Shown one piece after another: positions 50,107 to 59,000 of a stretch of DNA of 64,000 nt. The stretch covers positions 248,001 to 312,000 of the forward strand of contig NZ_JAHLQK010000006.1 of the NCBI RefSeq assembly GCF_018919215.1, read 5' to 3'. A model generated the notes under the pieces. That model did not search any database. It saw only the letters and a program-made list of their open reading frames with translations, and was not told the origin of the DNA. The position numbers were made by a program, and so were the translations under genes. How positions within the stretch are numbered: position 1 is the stretch's first letter; the number at the start of each line of letters is the position of its first letter. Source of the DNA: Alkaliphilus flagellatus. Its GTDB lineage: Bacteria > Bacillota > Clostridia > Peptostreptococcales > Natronincolaceae.

Positions 50107-50138
50107 GGGCGAAGCTTAGGCTTTACCCTCTTTTTTTA
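50107..50138 (+). terminator. Terminator of the recurring family, after cassette 4
   Basis: GGGCGAAGC / GCTTTACCC around TTAG (one G-T pair and one mismatch), then TCTTTTTTT. Confidence 0.7.
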
Positions 50139-50524
50139 TGTCTTTTTAAGTTGAAACAAGCTACAGAGTTAACCACAATCAATTATTTTGTGAGTACCTA
50201 TAAGTTTATCATATTTAAAATAAAATTGTTTAAAATGAATCCTATGAGATATTAGAGGAAGTACAAAAAGCACTTGGCCAGAAATTGAGTGTTATTAGTA
50301 CAAAAAACTTTCCAAGTTTAGATAAATTGTTTGAAACAACGATAGATGATACGGATGGAGAATGAATTAAATACCTAACAAATATAAATTATTTAATTTG
50401 ATAAAGTGTTTTTTAATTAAATTCATTACAATATAGATAATAACTGTATTGTAATAAAATTTGTTAAAGTTGTAAAACATAGTAATGTATATTCTAAATT
50501 ATATTGCAAAGTTTTAGTTATATA

Positions 50525-50553
50525 TTGACAAAATATAGTATGTTATATATAAT
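50525..50553 (+). promoter_or_regulatory. Consensus sigma-A promoter of the alaS leader
   Basis: TTGACA (50525-50530), exact 17-base spacer, TATAAT (50548-50553). It drives the T-box leader and alaS. Confidence 0.85.
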
Positions 50554-50564
50554 TCATATAAAAT

Positions 50565-50822
50565 ATATTGTTAAAAGTGATGAAGAGAAGTAGTAATATG
50601 GATTAACTCTTACAGAGAGGAGGTTCTAGGCTGAAAAACCTCTAGATAGACCATTTGAAGCAGTCTCTGAACAATAATCTTGAAACTAAGTAGAGATTAT
50701 CGGCAAAGCCGTTATACTTTATTTCCTAGAGTGATCGTTATTTTTAGCGATAATTAGGGTGGTACCGCGAGAATACTCTCGTCCCTACAGTTTTATTATG
50801 TATGGATGAGAGTTTTTATTTT
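50565..50822 (+). ncRNA. Alanine-specific T-box riboswitch leader
   Basis: Senses uncharged tRNA-Ala and opens alaS transcription. Stem I closes with AGAGA (about 50604) and TCTCT (about 50664); the specifier codon GCA (Ala) is at 50660-50662. The T-box AGGGTGGTACCGCG is at 50756-50769. The terminator pairs ACTCTCGTCC (near 50780) with GGATGAGAGT before TTTTTATTTTT (to about 50822). The T-box bulge reads TGGT. Complete and in the expected order. Confidence 0.95.
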
Positions 50823-50869
50823 TATATTTTTTCAAACTACAGGAAAAATTATGAAGGAGGATTATTTTT

Positions 50870-53512
50870 ATGAAGAAATTAGGCGTGAATGAAATTAGAA
50901 AAGAATTTCTAGAGTTTTTTAAAACTAAAGGTCATATAATACAACCTAGTTTTCCTTTAGTACCTCAAAAGGATAAGAGTTTACTGTTAATAAACTCTGG
51001 GATGGCACCATTAAAACCTTATTTTGCAGGGATAGAAGAGCCACCAGGAAAAAGAATGGCTACGTGTCAAAAATGTATTCGTACAGGTGATATTGAAAAT
51101 GTAGGAAAAACAGCAAGACATGCTACTTTTTTTGAAATGTTAGGGAACTTTTCATTTGGTGACTATTTCAAAAAAGAGTCTATTCAGTGGGGATGGGAGT
51201 TTGTAACAAAGAATCTAGAGTTACCAGTTGATAAGCTTTGGGCTACTGTATATTTAGAAGATGATGAGGCTTTTGAAATCTGGAGTAAGCAAGTTGGTTT
51301 GCCAGAAGATAGGATTGTTAGGTTAGGTAAGGCTGACAACTTTTGGGAGATCGGTATAGGCCCATGCGGACCATGTTCAGAAATTTATTTTGATCGTGGA
51401 CAAAAGTATGGCTGTGGAAGTAAAGACTGCAAGCCAGGCTGCGAATGTGACAGATATGTTGAATTTTGGAATCATGTATTTACACAATTTGATAGAGATG
51501 AAGATGGAAATTATAATCCTCTTCCAAACCCCAATATAGATACAGGTATGGGACTGGAGAGAATGGCTTGTATTATGCAAGGTGTAGACTCTATTTTTGA
51601 TATAGACACAATGCAATATATATTAAATGGAGTATGTGAAATTACTAATACAGAGTATAATAAGGATGAAAAAACTGATGTGTCTATTAGAATTATAACC
51701 GATCATGTACGCTCTATATCTTTAATGATTGGTGATGGAATACTGCCAAGTAACGAAGGTAGGGGTTATGTTTTAAGAAGATTATTAAGAAGAGCTGCAC
51801 GTCATGGAAAATTATTAGGAGTAAATAGAGCATTCTTGTACGAGTTAGTAGATAGAGTGGCTAAGAACTATGGTGAAACCTATACTGAGCTAATTGAAAA
51901 GAAGGATTATATTAAAAAGGTAATACAAGTTGAAGAAGAGCGATTTATGGAAACGATAGATCAAGGTATGGAGATTTTAAACCAGTATATAGAAGAATTA
52001 TTAGGTGCAAGTGAAAACGTATTAAGTGGAACAAACGCATTTAAGTTATATGATACTTATGGATTTCCATTTGATTTAACTAAAGAAATATTAGATGAAA
52101 AAGGACTATCTGTAGATGAAAAGAGTTTTGAAAGTGAAATGGAAAAACAAAGGCAAAGAGCTCGGGAAGCAAGGGTAGGTGTTGATACTGAGGGCTGGAA
52201 AGAGGATGTTTTTGCAGGACTAAACAAAGATATCAATACAGTTTTTAAAGGGTATAATAATTTAGAACTAGAAGGAAAAGTACTAGCTATTATAAATAAT
52301 GGTGAAGTTGTTGAAGAATGTACTATAGGAGATGAAGCTACTATCATACTAGATGAAACTGTTTTCTATGGTGAAGGTGGAGGACAGGTAGGCGATATTG
52401 GTACTTTATACAATGAAACAACAAAATTGACTGTATTAGATACTAAAAAAGGACCACATAATCAAATTCATCATATTGTTAAAATAGAAGATGGCTTACT
52501 CCATATCGGTGATACTATTAAAGCTAAAGTAGATGTTACTACTAGAATGAATACTGCTCGTAACCATACTGCTACTCATTTATTGCACAAAGCTTTAAAA
52601 GATGTAGTAGGTGAGCATGTTAATCAGGCAGGGTCTCTTGTGACTCCCGAAAGGCTAAGATTTGACTTTACTCATTTTGAAGGATTAACAAAGGAGCAAG
52701 TAGCTAAAATTGAAGAAAATGTTAATAAACAAATATTAGGTGGACTAAATGTAAATATCTTTGAAACATCTATAGATGAAGCTAGAAAGATAGGTGCTCA
52801 AGCTTTATTTGGTGAAAAGTATGGTGATATAGTTAGAGTAGTTAAGGTTGGAGATTATAGCACCGAACTTTGTGGAGGAACCCATGTAAATAATAGTGGT
52901 GAAATAGGAATTTTAATTATATTAAGTGAGGCAGGCGTTGCTGCTGGTGTAAGAAGGATTGAGGCTATTACAGGTATTGAAGCATATAGATATGTACAAA
53001 AAAATCAAGAGACAATACAAAAAATAGCAGAAACATTAAAGACACAAACTCAAAATGTAATCGGGCGTGTAGATGAATTAGTACAAGAAGTAAAGGAAAA
53101 AGATAAAGAAATAGATAAACTTAAAAGCCAGTTAGCAAGCAATTCCACCGGGGATTTTTTAAATAATGCAGATAGTATTAATGGAGTAAATATAATTGTT
53201 GAGTCTATAGATAATCAAGATATGGACGATTTAAGAAAAATTGGAGATGCATTAAAAGAAAAGATTGGAACAGGAGTAATTGTTTTAGCGTCTAATAACA
53301 ATAATAAGGCTAATTTTGTCGCTATGGCTACAAAGGATGCAGTTTCAAAAGGAGTACATTCTGGTAATTTAGTTAAAGAAGCTGCTAAAATTGCTGGTGG
53401 CGGTGGTGGTGGAAGACCAGACATGGCACAAGCAGGTGGAAAAAACCCTCAAAAAATAGAAGAAGCTTTAGCTGTTATAAAGGATTTATTAAAAACTCAA
53501 TTAAATGGGTAA
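50870..53512 (+). CDS. alaS: Alanyl-tRNA synthetase
   Basis: Charges tRNA-Ala. 880 residues, full length. Class II motifs at the start (FLEFFKTKGH, then NFWEIGIGPCGPCSEIYFDRG), the editing domain with zinc motif NHTATHLLHKAL and LCGGTHVNNSGEIG, and the C-terminal coiled coil plus Gly-rich domain GGGGGGRPDMAQAGG. AAGGAGG is the SD. Controlled by the T-box leader upstream; expression should rise when uncharged tRNA-Ala accumulates. No oddity seen. Confidence 0.98.
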   Translation: MKKLGVNEIRKEFLEFFKTKGHIIQPSFPLVPQKDKSLLLINSGMAPLKPYFAGIEEPPGKRMATCQKCIRTGDIENVGKTARHATFFEMLGNFSFGDYFKKESIQWGWEFVTKNLELPVDKLWATVYLEDDEAFEIWSKQVGLPEDRIVRLGKADNFWEIGIGPCGPCSEIYFDRGQKYGCGSKDCKPGCECDRYVEFWNHVFTQFDRDEDGNYNPLPNPNIDTGMGLERMACIMQGVDSIFDIDTMQYILNGVCEITNTEYNKDEKTDVSIRIITDHVRSISLMIGDGILPSNEGRGYVLRRLLRRAARHGKLLGVNRAFLYELVDRVAKNYGETYTELIEKKDYIKKVIQVEEERFMETIDQGMEILNQYIEELLGASENVLSGTNAFKLYDTYGFPFDLTKEILDEKGLSVDEKSFESEMEKQRQRAREARVGVDTEGWKEDVFAGLNKDINTVFKGYNNLELEGKVLAIINNGEVVEECTIGDEATIILDETVFYGEGGGQVGDIGTLYNETTKLTVLDTKKGPHNQIHHIVKIEDGLLHIGDTIKAKVDVTTRMNTARNHTATHLLHKALKDVVGEHVNQAGSLVTPERLRFDFTHFEGLTKEQVAKIEENVNKQILGGLNVNIFETSIDEARKIGAQALFGEKYGDIVRVVKVGDYSTELCGGTHVNNSGEIGILIILSEAGVAAGVRRIEAITGIEAYRYVQKNQETIQKIAETLKTQTQNVIGRVDELVQEVKEKDKEIDKLKSQLASNSTGDFLNNADSINGVNIIVESIDNQDMDDLRKIGDALKEKIGTGVIVLASNNNNKANFVAMATKDAVSKGVHSGNLVKEAAKIAGGGGGGRPDMAQAGGKNPQKIEEALAVIKDLLKTQLNG

Positions 53513-53524
53513 TTTAATGAGTAA

Positions 53525-53552
53525 GAGCATGGATATCCATGCTCCTACTTAT
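53525..53552 (+). terminator. Palindrome after alaS
   Basis: GAGCATGGATATCCATGCTC, followed by CTACTTATTTC. A weak terminator at best; ireB has its own SD and probably its own promoter 85 bases on. Confidence 0.5.
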
Positions 53553-53637
53553 TTCAATAATTTCATATGATATTCCTTAGTATATAAGGGTATAATATGG
53601 TAAAATAATATTAATCTAATAGGAGAGGGGAATAACT

Positions 53638-53895
53638 ATGTCAGAAAAACTTAATTTTACTATGAAGTTTGATCTAGATAAAGAAAAAGAAACTAAGGCA
53701 AAGGATATAATTTTAACTGTATATAAAGCCTTGGAAGAAAAGGGATACAACCCTACAAATCAGTTTGTTGGATATATTTTATCTGGAGATCCTACTTATA
53801 TTACAAGCTATAATAATGCTAGAAGCTTAATAAGACAAATAGAAAGAGATGAATTATTAGAAGAGTTATTAAAGACATATTTAGATAAAAAGTAG
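53638..53895 (+). CDS. ireB: IreB-family regulatory phosphoprotein (UPF0297)
   Basis: 85 residues, the family's usual length. [25 protein letters not shown] and [18 protein letters not shown] are family hallmarks. In Enterococcus IreB is a substrate of the Ser/Thr kinase IreK and modulates cephalosporin tolerance. The SD is AGGAGAGG. It sits between alaS and ruvX as in most Firmicutes, with one inserted membrane-protein gene. Confidence 0.93.
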   Translation: MSEKLNFTMKFDLDKEKETKAKDIILTVYKALEEKGYNPTNQFVGYILSGDPTYITSYNNARSLIRQIERDELLEELLKTYLDKK

Positions 53896-53906
53896 GTGAT
53901 TTAAAA

Positions 53907-56078
53907 TTGAATATAAGAGCAATTCGCTTTATTACAGTGTTAATTTTAGTAATGACAATAGTAACAGGTATATCTTATGGATCTGAAAATAACATACATG
54001 ATTATGATGATGTTAAGGTAGTAATGGTTATAATTAATCGAATTGATTTTAGTGACTTAGAGAAAATGCCTTATGTGAGACGATTAATTGATAAAAGTTC
54101 TATTGCCCTAATGAACACTAAGGCTTCTGGAGCAAATAATGAATTTAAGTCTTATGCTACTATAGGATGGGGAATACGATCAGAGGCTTCACAGAATACT
54201 TCTTTATTTTATAATCTAGATGAAGATACTGAATCAATCTATGAGAGACGTACTGGGAATGAAGCATCTGAAAATGGTATTATTAATTTAGATATTAGTA
54301 AATTAATTACTCAAAACCAAAGAAGTGAGTATGGTTCGACACCTGGCTCGTTGGGTCAAGTGTTAAGAGAACATGGATATAAGACTTCGTTAATAGGCAA
54401 TAGCGATACTGATGATACTGAAATTAGATCTGCGGGCTTAATAGCTATGGACTTTGATGGATTTATCGACTCTGGAAATGTAAGTAGTGATTTAATAAAA
54501 GAGGATATAACAAGACCCTTTGGTATTAAAACTAATTATGAGTTATTAATAGAAGAATTTGAAAAAGCGTATTCAGATTCAAATTTAATAGTAATTGAAA
54601 CTGGCGATACTACAAGGTTAGAAAGATATAAAGAAAATCTATATCCTGAAGCCTATGAAAACCATAAAACAAATATATTGAAGGAAATAGATGATTTTAT
54701 TTCTAACATCGCTGAAAACTTTAATGAAGAAAATACTAAACTTATGATTGTTGCTCCATATCCATCTAATGCAGCAGCAAGTAAGGGAGAAAGATTAACT
54801 CCTGTTGTTATCCATGAGGGGGGAGATGATGGACATATTCTATATTCATCAACTACAAGAAGAGATGGAATTGTAGGCAATGTAGATATTGGACCAACAA
54901 TTTTATCTTATTTTAATTTAAGCTCAGATAAAATGACAGGGAGAGTATTAACATCACATCGACATGAGGATAACTTAAATTATATTAATAATTTAAATAA
55001 AAGAGTAGTTAATACATCTACACAAAGGTATAGAGTTTTATATAGCTTTGCTATATACGAAATAATTACTTCACTTTTAGCTTTAATATTAATAATGCTT
55101 AGAAACAGTATATCAACTAGATGGTATAAATATATGTCTCTAGCATTGGTTGGAAATATGGTTGCGCCTTTCACCCTACTACTAATACCTTTATTTAGGG
55201 TAACAAATATTACAATTACGTATTTATTACTTTTAGGTATTACAATAGGTATAGTATTTTTACTTTACCTAGTAGCTAATGGCAACTCATTAAATTTAAT
55301 TTTGTATGCTATGGTTCTGTTAGTTGGTGGTCTATTGATTGATACTATCACTGGACAAAATTTAATTAAAAATTCTCTATTAGGCTATGATCCTATAATA
55401 GGCGCAAGATATTATGGAATAGGTAATGAATACATGGGTATACTTATTGGGGCTGTTCTAGTATTAACTACTGTATTATCAGAAAGATATTCAATTAATA
55501 AATATATGCTTATAATAATTTATGGATTTGTTACTATTATTATAGGATTTCCTAGGCTTGGAGCAAATGTAGGTGGTACAATTACAGCGGTATTTGCTTT
55601 TGTGTTTGTATCTATTAGACTACTGGGGCAAAAAATTAATATTAAGAAGCTAATTTATATTGCTTTAGCTGTAATAGGGGCAGTGGGTGTAATGGCTATA
55701 ATTGATTTATTTATCCTCGAAAGTCAGTCTCATTTAGCAGGAGCAATAAAACAAATTATTTCAAGTGGCCCTATTGTGATATATCAAATTATAGTTAGAA
55801 AAATTTCTATGAATTTAAGAATTATGGGTGTAACCATTTGGAGTAAGGTGCTTTTAAGTGCAATTGTTGTTTTAAGTATACTTTTTTATAAACCTATTGG
55901 ATTTATAAAACAAATATCATTGAAGTATCCTAAAATAGCTATAGGCTGGAGTGGGATAATCGTTGCTTGTATTATTGGGTTTGCGGTTAATGATTCTGGT
56001 GTAGTAGCAGCAGCTACAAGCGTAATATTTTTAACATCAACAATACTGTATTTAATAATTGATGACTTAAGTCATTAA
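53907..56078 (+). CDS. Membrane protein with alkaline-phosphatase-like ectodomain
   Basis: 723 residues. A signal anchor at about 8-24 is followed by a 330-residue extracellular part that reads like an alkaline-phosphatase/sulfatase fold (DDVKVVMVIINRIDF, LREHGYKTSLIGNSD, GIVGNVDIGPTILSYF). About 10 membrane helices then fill residues 380-720. Metal-ligand Asp/His of the fold are only partly visible, so it may be a non-catalytic form. The TTG start follows AGTAGGTGAT. It lies between ireB and an AKR/ruvX group, in a slot conserved in some Clostridia. Function unknown. Confidence 0.65.
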   Translation: MNIRAIRFITVLILVMTIVTGISYGSENNIHDYDDVKVVMVIINRIDFSDLEKMPYVRRLIDKSSIALMNTKASGANNEFKSYATIGWGIRSEASQNTSLFYNLDEDTESIYERRTGNEASENGIINLDISKLITQNQRSEYGSTPGSLGQVLREHGYKTSLIGNSDTDDTEIRSAGLIAMDFDGFIDSGNVSSDLIKEDITRPFGIKTNYELLIEEFEKAYSDSNLIVIETGDTTRLERYKENLYPEAYENHKTNILKEIDDFISNIAENFNEENTKLMIVAPYPSNAAASKGERLTPVVIHEGGDDGHILYSSTTRRDGIVGNVDIGPTILSYFNLSSDKMTGRVLTSHRHEDNLNYINNLNKRVVNTSTQRYRVLYSFAIYEIITSLLALILIMLRNSISTRWYKYMSLALVGNMVAPFTLLLIPLFRVTNITITYLLLLGITIGIVFLLYLVANGNSLNLILYAMVLLVGGLLIDTITGQNLIKNSLLGYDPIIGARYYGIGNEYMGILIGAVLVLTTVLSERYSINKYMLIIIYGFVTIIIGFPRLGANVGGTITAVFAFVFVSIRLLGQKINIKKLIYIALAVIGAVGVMAIIDLFILESQSHLAGAIKQIISSGPIVIYQIIVRKISMNLRIMGVTIWSKVLLSAIVVLSILFYKPIGFIKQISLKYPKIAIGWSGIIVACIIGFAVNDSGVVAAATSVIFLTSTILYLIIDDLSH

Positions 56079-56106
56079 AGCCGGCATAGCCGGCTAGAAT
56101 TTTTTA
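56079..56106 (+). terminator. Terminator after membrane phosphatase-like gene
   Basis: Stem AGCCGGC / GCCGGCT with an ATA loop, then AGAATTTTTT. A compact GC-rich stem in very AT-rich DNA. Confidence 0.85.
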
Positions 56107-56126
56107 CTGGTACTGGAGTGGTTATT

Positions 56127-57077
56127 ATGGAAAAAATAAAATTAGGAAATACCAATATTGAAGTTTCAAGACTTTGCTTCGGAAGCTTAACTATGGGTCC
56201 ACTGCAGACAAATCAAAGCCCAGAAGATGGTGGAGATTTATTATTATATGGATTTGAAAATGGAATTAACTTTATTGATGCAGCAGAGCTATATGAAACC
56301 TATAAACATATAGGACATGCCTTAAAGTATTTAGATAGAAGTAAGGTTATAGTGTCTACAAAATCTTATGCTTATTCTAAGGAAACAGCTGAAAACAGCT
56401 TAAAGAAAGCACTAGATGAAATGGATACAGATTACGTAGACTTCTTTATGCTACATGAGCAGGAAAGTGAACATACTATACGCGGGCACTATGAAGCTAT
56501 AGAATACTTTTTAAAGATGAAAGAAAAAGGATATATTAGAGGTGTTGGGTTATCTACTCATACAGTTGCGGCGGTAAGAGGAAGCTTAAAGTATAAAGAG
56601 ATAGAAGTAATACACCCTATTGTAAATATTAATGGGTTAGGCATACAAGATGGTACGATTGATGACATGCTTTTAGCCCTTAAAGATGCCCATGATTTGG
56701 GAAAAGGCATATATGGTATGAAACCCTTAGGGGGAGGTAATTTGTTGAGAAATTTTCAGCAATGCTTCGATTTTGTGCTAAATCTTCCAGTGCTTGATTC
56801 TATTGCTGTCGGTATGCAAAGCAAGGAAGAAATAGATGTTAATGTATCCATATTCGAGGGAAGGGAAATAAATAAATTATCATTAGATAAAATTAAAAGC
56901 AAAGAAAGAAAGTTGAGCATTTCTAATTGGTGTGAAAGATGTGGTAAATGTGTAGAGGCTTGTAGTCATAATGCTTTGCAAATAATTGATGATAAGGTTG
57001 TAGTGGATCATAACAAGTGTGTACTATGTAGCTATTGTTCTAAATATTGTCCTGAATTTTGTATAAAAGTTATCTAA
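56127..57077 (+). CDS. Aldo/keto reductase with C-terminal 2x[4Fe-4S] ferredoxin domain
   Basis: 316 residues. An AKR barrel (about 1-245) with FGSLTMGPLQTN and the active-site region GINFIDAAELYETYKHIG (Asp and Tyr), then a ferredoxin domain (260-316) with CERCGKCVEACSH and CVLCSYCSKYCP, eight Cys for two clusters. Such fused reductases are common in anaerobes and may exchange electrons with ferredoxin; the substrate is unknown. The ATG at 56127 follows TGGAGTGG; a GTG nine bases upstream lies on the SD. ruvX follows 14 bases later. Confidence 0.88.
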   Translation: MEKIKLGNTNIEVSRLCFGSLTMGPLQTNQSPEDGGDLLLYGFENGINFIDAAELYETYKHIGHALKYLDRSKVIVSTKSYAYSKETAENSLKKALDEMDTDYVDFFMLHEQESEHTIRGHYEAIEYFLKMKEKGYIRGVGLSTHTVAAVRGSLKYKEIEVIHPIVNINGLGIQDGTIDDMLLALKDAHDLGKGIYGMKPLGGGNLLRNFQQCFDFVLNLPVLDSIAVGMQSKEEIDVNVSIFEGREINKLSLDKIKSKERKLSISNWCERCGKCVEACSHNALQIIDDKVVVDHNKCVLCSYCSKYCPEFCIKVI

Positions 57078-57091
57078 TTAGGAGGTAGAAA

Positions 57092-57511
57092 ATGCCAAGA
57101 ATAATGGGTTTAGATGTAGGAGATAAAACTATAGGAGTAGCTTTGAGCGATTTGCTAGGGTGGACTGCACAAGGATTAGAAACTATACGTAGAATTGGAA
57201 TAAAAAAAGATCTTCAAAGACTTGAAGAAATTATTAAAGAATATGAGGTAAATAAAATTGTTGTAGGCTTACCTAAAAACATGAATGGAACTATTGGACC
57301 TCAAGGAGAGAAGGTATTAGAATTTAATGAACGATTAGAAAAAAGATTTAATAATATAGAAATTGTTCCGTGGGATGAACGCTTAACTACTGTAGCGGCT
57401 GAAAAATCGCTAATAGAGGCAGATGTTAGTAGAAAAAAACGAAAAGAGGTAATAGATAAAATTGCCGCTGTTTATATTTTACAGGGATACTTAGATAGTT
57501 TAAGTAAATAA
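57092..57511 (+). CDS. ruvX: Pre-16S rRNA nuclease / YqgF-type RuvX
   Basis: 139 residues of the RNase-H-fold YqgF family: [16 protein letters not shown] at the start supplies the first Asp, [13 protein letters not shown] follows, and WDERLTT supplies the second acidic pair. It helps mature the 5' end of 16S rRNA. The SD is AGGAGGT. It is read with the reductase upstream and precedes a DUF1292 gene, the normal neighbour order. Confidence 0.95.
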   Translation: MPRIMGLDVGDKTIGVALSDLLGWTAQGLETIRRIGIKKDLQRLEEIIKEYEVNKIVVGLPKNMNGTIGPQGEKVLEFNERLEKRFNNIEIVPWDERLTTVAAEKSLIEADVSRKKRKEVIDKIAAVYILQGYLDSLSK

Positions 57512-57596
57512 TAAAATAAAAATAGTATTTTTTTATATGGATTTAGTATATAATACAACTATGGTAGTGATAGCCATAGGAAAGGAGAATATATCA

Positions 57597-57857
57597 ATGG
57601 AAGAAAGAGACGATATAATAACACTAGTAGATGAAGATGGAAAAGAGCAGGATTTTGAAGTGATAATGACCCTTGAGGTAGAAGATAATGAATATGCAAT
57701 TTTAGCACCTGTAGGATCAGATGATGAAGAAGACGCTTATGTTTTTAAAATCGTATATGATAATGAAGAAGAATTCTCGCTTGTTGCTATCGAAGATGAT
57801 GAAGAATATGAAAATGTAGTAGCTACATATGAAACATTAATGGATGAAGAAATGTAA
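57597..57857 (+). CDS. DUF1292 (YrzB-like) protein
   Basis: An 86-residue very acidic protein: ITLVDEDGKEQDFEVIMTLEVEDNEYAIL and the later EEDAYVFKIVYDNEEEFSLV. DUF1292 proteins always lie near ruvX and ireB; function is unknown. I chose the ATG at 57597 after AAAGGAG. A small inverted repeat CTATGG / CCATAG lies just before the SD (57560-57580). It ends in a strong terminator. Confidence 0.85.
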   Translation: MEERDDIITLVDEDGKEQDFEVIMTLEVEDNEYAILAPVGSDDEEDAYVFKIVYDNEEEFSLVAIEDDEEYENVVATYETLMDEEM

Positions 57858-57860
57858 ATA

Positions 57861-57897
57861 AAAAAGAGATGAACTTTAAAGAGTCCATCTCTTTTTA
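57861..57897 (+). terminator. Terminator after DUF1292 gene
   Basis: Stem AAAAAGAGATG-GAACT / AGTCC-CATCTCTTTTT with a TTAA loop; T run follows. Confidence 0.9.
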
Positions 57898-58064
57898 TAT
57901 AATGTATAGTAAAGCATATATTTTCTTAATATAGACTTTACTTTAAACACAGTTCAGCCATGCTTATCTGACTTAAAAAGATTTTGATAGAAATCTTTGT
58001 TATATTTATTACTTCAAATGAACATAATAATTTACAGTTAGTAGGATTAAAAGATATTAAACGA

Positions 58065-58093
58065 TTGACAAACTTGGAATCTTTTACTATAAT
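58065..58093 (+). promoter_or_regulatory. fur-type gene promoter
   Basis: TTGACA (58065-58070), 17 bases, TATAAT (58088-58093), a near-perfect sigma-A promoter 44 bases upstream of the ATG. Confidence 0.85.
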
Positions 58094-58136
58094 ATTACTT
58101 GAAAAGCATTATTATTTGAGAAATGAAGGTGGGAAA

Positions 58137-58571
58137 ATGGACAACCTGATTGATTCATTAAAAGAAAGACTAAAGGAGAAAGGTTATAAATTAACTCCTC
58201 AGCGAAGAGCTACATTAGATACTATTATTGAAAATCAAGGGAAACATTTAAATACCGAGGAGATTTATGATCTTGTAAAAGAGAAATGTCCTGAAATAGG
58301 ACTTGCAACTGTGTATCGAACTTTACAACTATTAGATGAGATGTCAGTTCTCTCAAAGTTAAATTTAGACGATGGATGTATTCGTTATGAACTAAATACT
58401 CATGAAGATGACCATCAACATCATCATTTAATTTGCCAAAGCTGTAATGATGTAATAGAAGTGGAGCTAGATCTATTAGAGCATTTAGAAGAAGAAATAG
58501 AAAAAAAATATCATTTTATTATTAGGGATCATACTGTTAAATTTTTTGGTATCTGTTCTAAATGCCAGTAG
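58137..58571 (+). CDS. Fur-family metalloregulator
   Basis: 144 residues. Winged helix at the start (LTPQRRATLDTIIENQGKHLN, then IGLATVYRTLQLLDE). The sensor region has a His-rich stretch (HEDDHQHHHLICQSC) and the structural zinc Cys pairs CQSC and CSKC. Which metal it senses (Fe in Fur, Zn in Zur, or peroxide through PerR) is not settled by these motifs. The ATG at 58137 follows AAGGTGGG; the longer in-frame reading begins before the promoter. Monocistronic. Confidence 0.9.
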   Translation: MDNLIDSLKERLKEKGYKLTPQRRATLDTIIENQGKHLNTEEIYDLVKEKCPEIGLATVYRTLQLLDEMSVLSKLNLDDGCIRYELNTHEDDHQHHHLICQSCNDVIEVELDLLEHLEEEIEKKYHFIIRDHTVKFFGICSKCQ

Positions 58572-58598
58572 TCTTGCAGAACTTCTGCAAGACTTTTC
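58571..58598 (+). terminator. Terminator after fur-type gene
   Basis: Stem GTCTTGCAG / CTGCAAGAC with an AACTT loop, followed by TTTTC. Confidence 0.85.
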
Positions 58599-59000
58599 TA
58601 CATATATACTAGATATTTTTTATTGTTTAAGAAAGCATAATTTTTTAATTATTGATGAATTTTAAAGAAGTAGACGATTAGTAGCATTTTAAGTATTTTA
58701 AAATTTAAAATAAATTTCATGTGCGATAGCATGAGACGAATTTTTTAAATATAATTTTATGTTATTTAGGAAAATATATATACAAGATAAACAAATTTAG
58801 TTATTTTAATTAAATATGATAAAATCTATATTTATTTGAGAAAATTGGATATATATTTAATAATATATAGTATGATATATCCTTATTAAATAATATAGTT
58901 TCTATATAAATGGAATATGTGGTAAAATATATTAGACGAAATGAGTCCGGGTAATTAGTACTACTGTATTAATAATAAAAACAATAAACGGAGAAACGAT
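58599..59000 (+). other. Leader region upstream of RNase J gene
   Basis: 402 bases of extremely AT-rich DNA with no ORF. A small inverted repeat (CATG...CATG at about 58718-58732) is present. The last 70 bases (GACGAAATGAGTCCGGGTAAT) are the only GC-rich part and may be a structured leader; I cannot assign it. Confidence 0.4.

Noticed and set aside
50025-50255. 76-residue reading MYVDVNVDLDVDANV
   Set aside because: Out-of-frame shadow of the small Cys-rich gene at 49937, running through its terminator; no SD.
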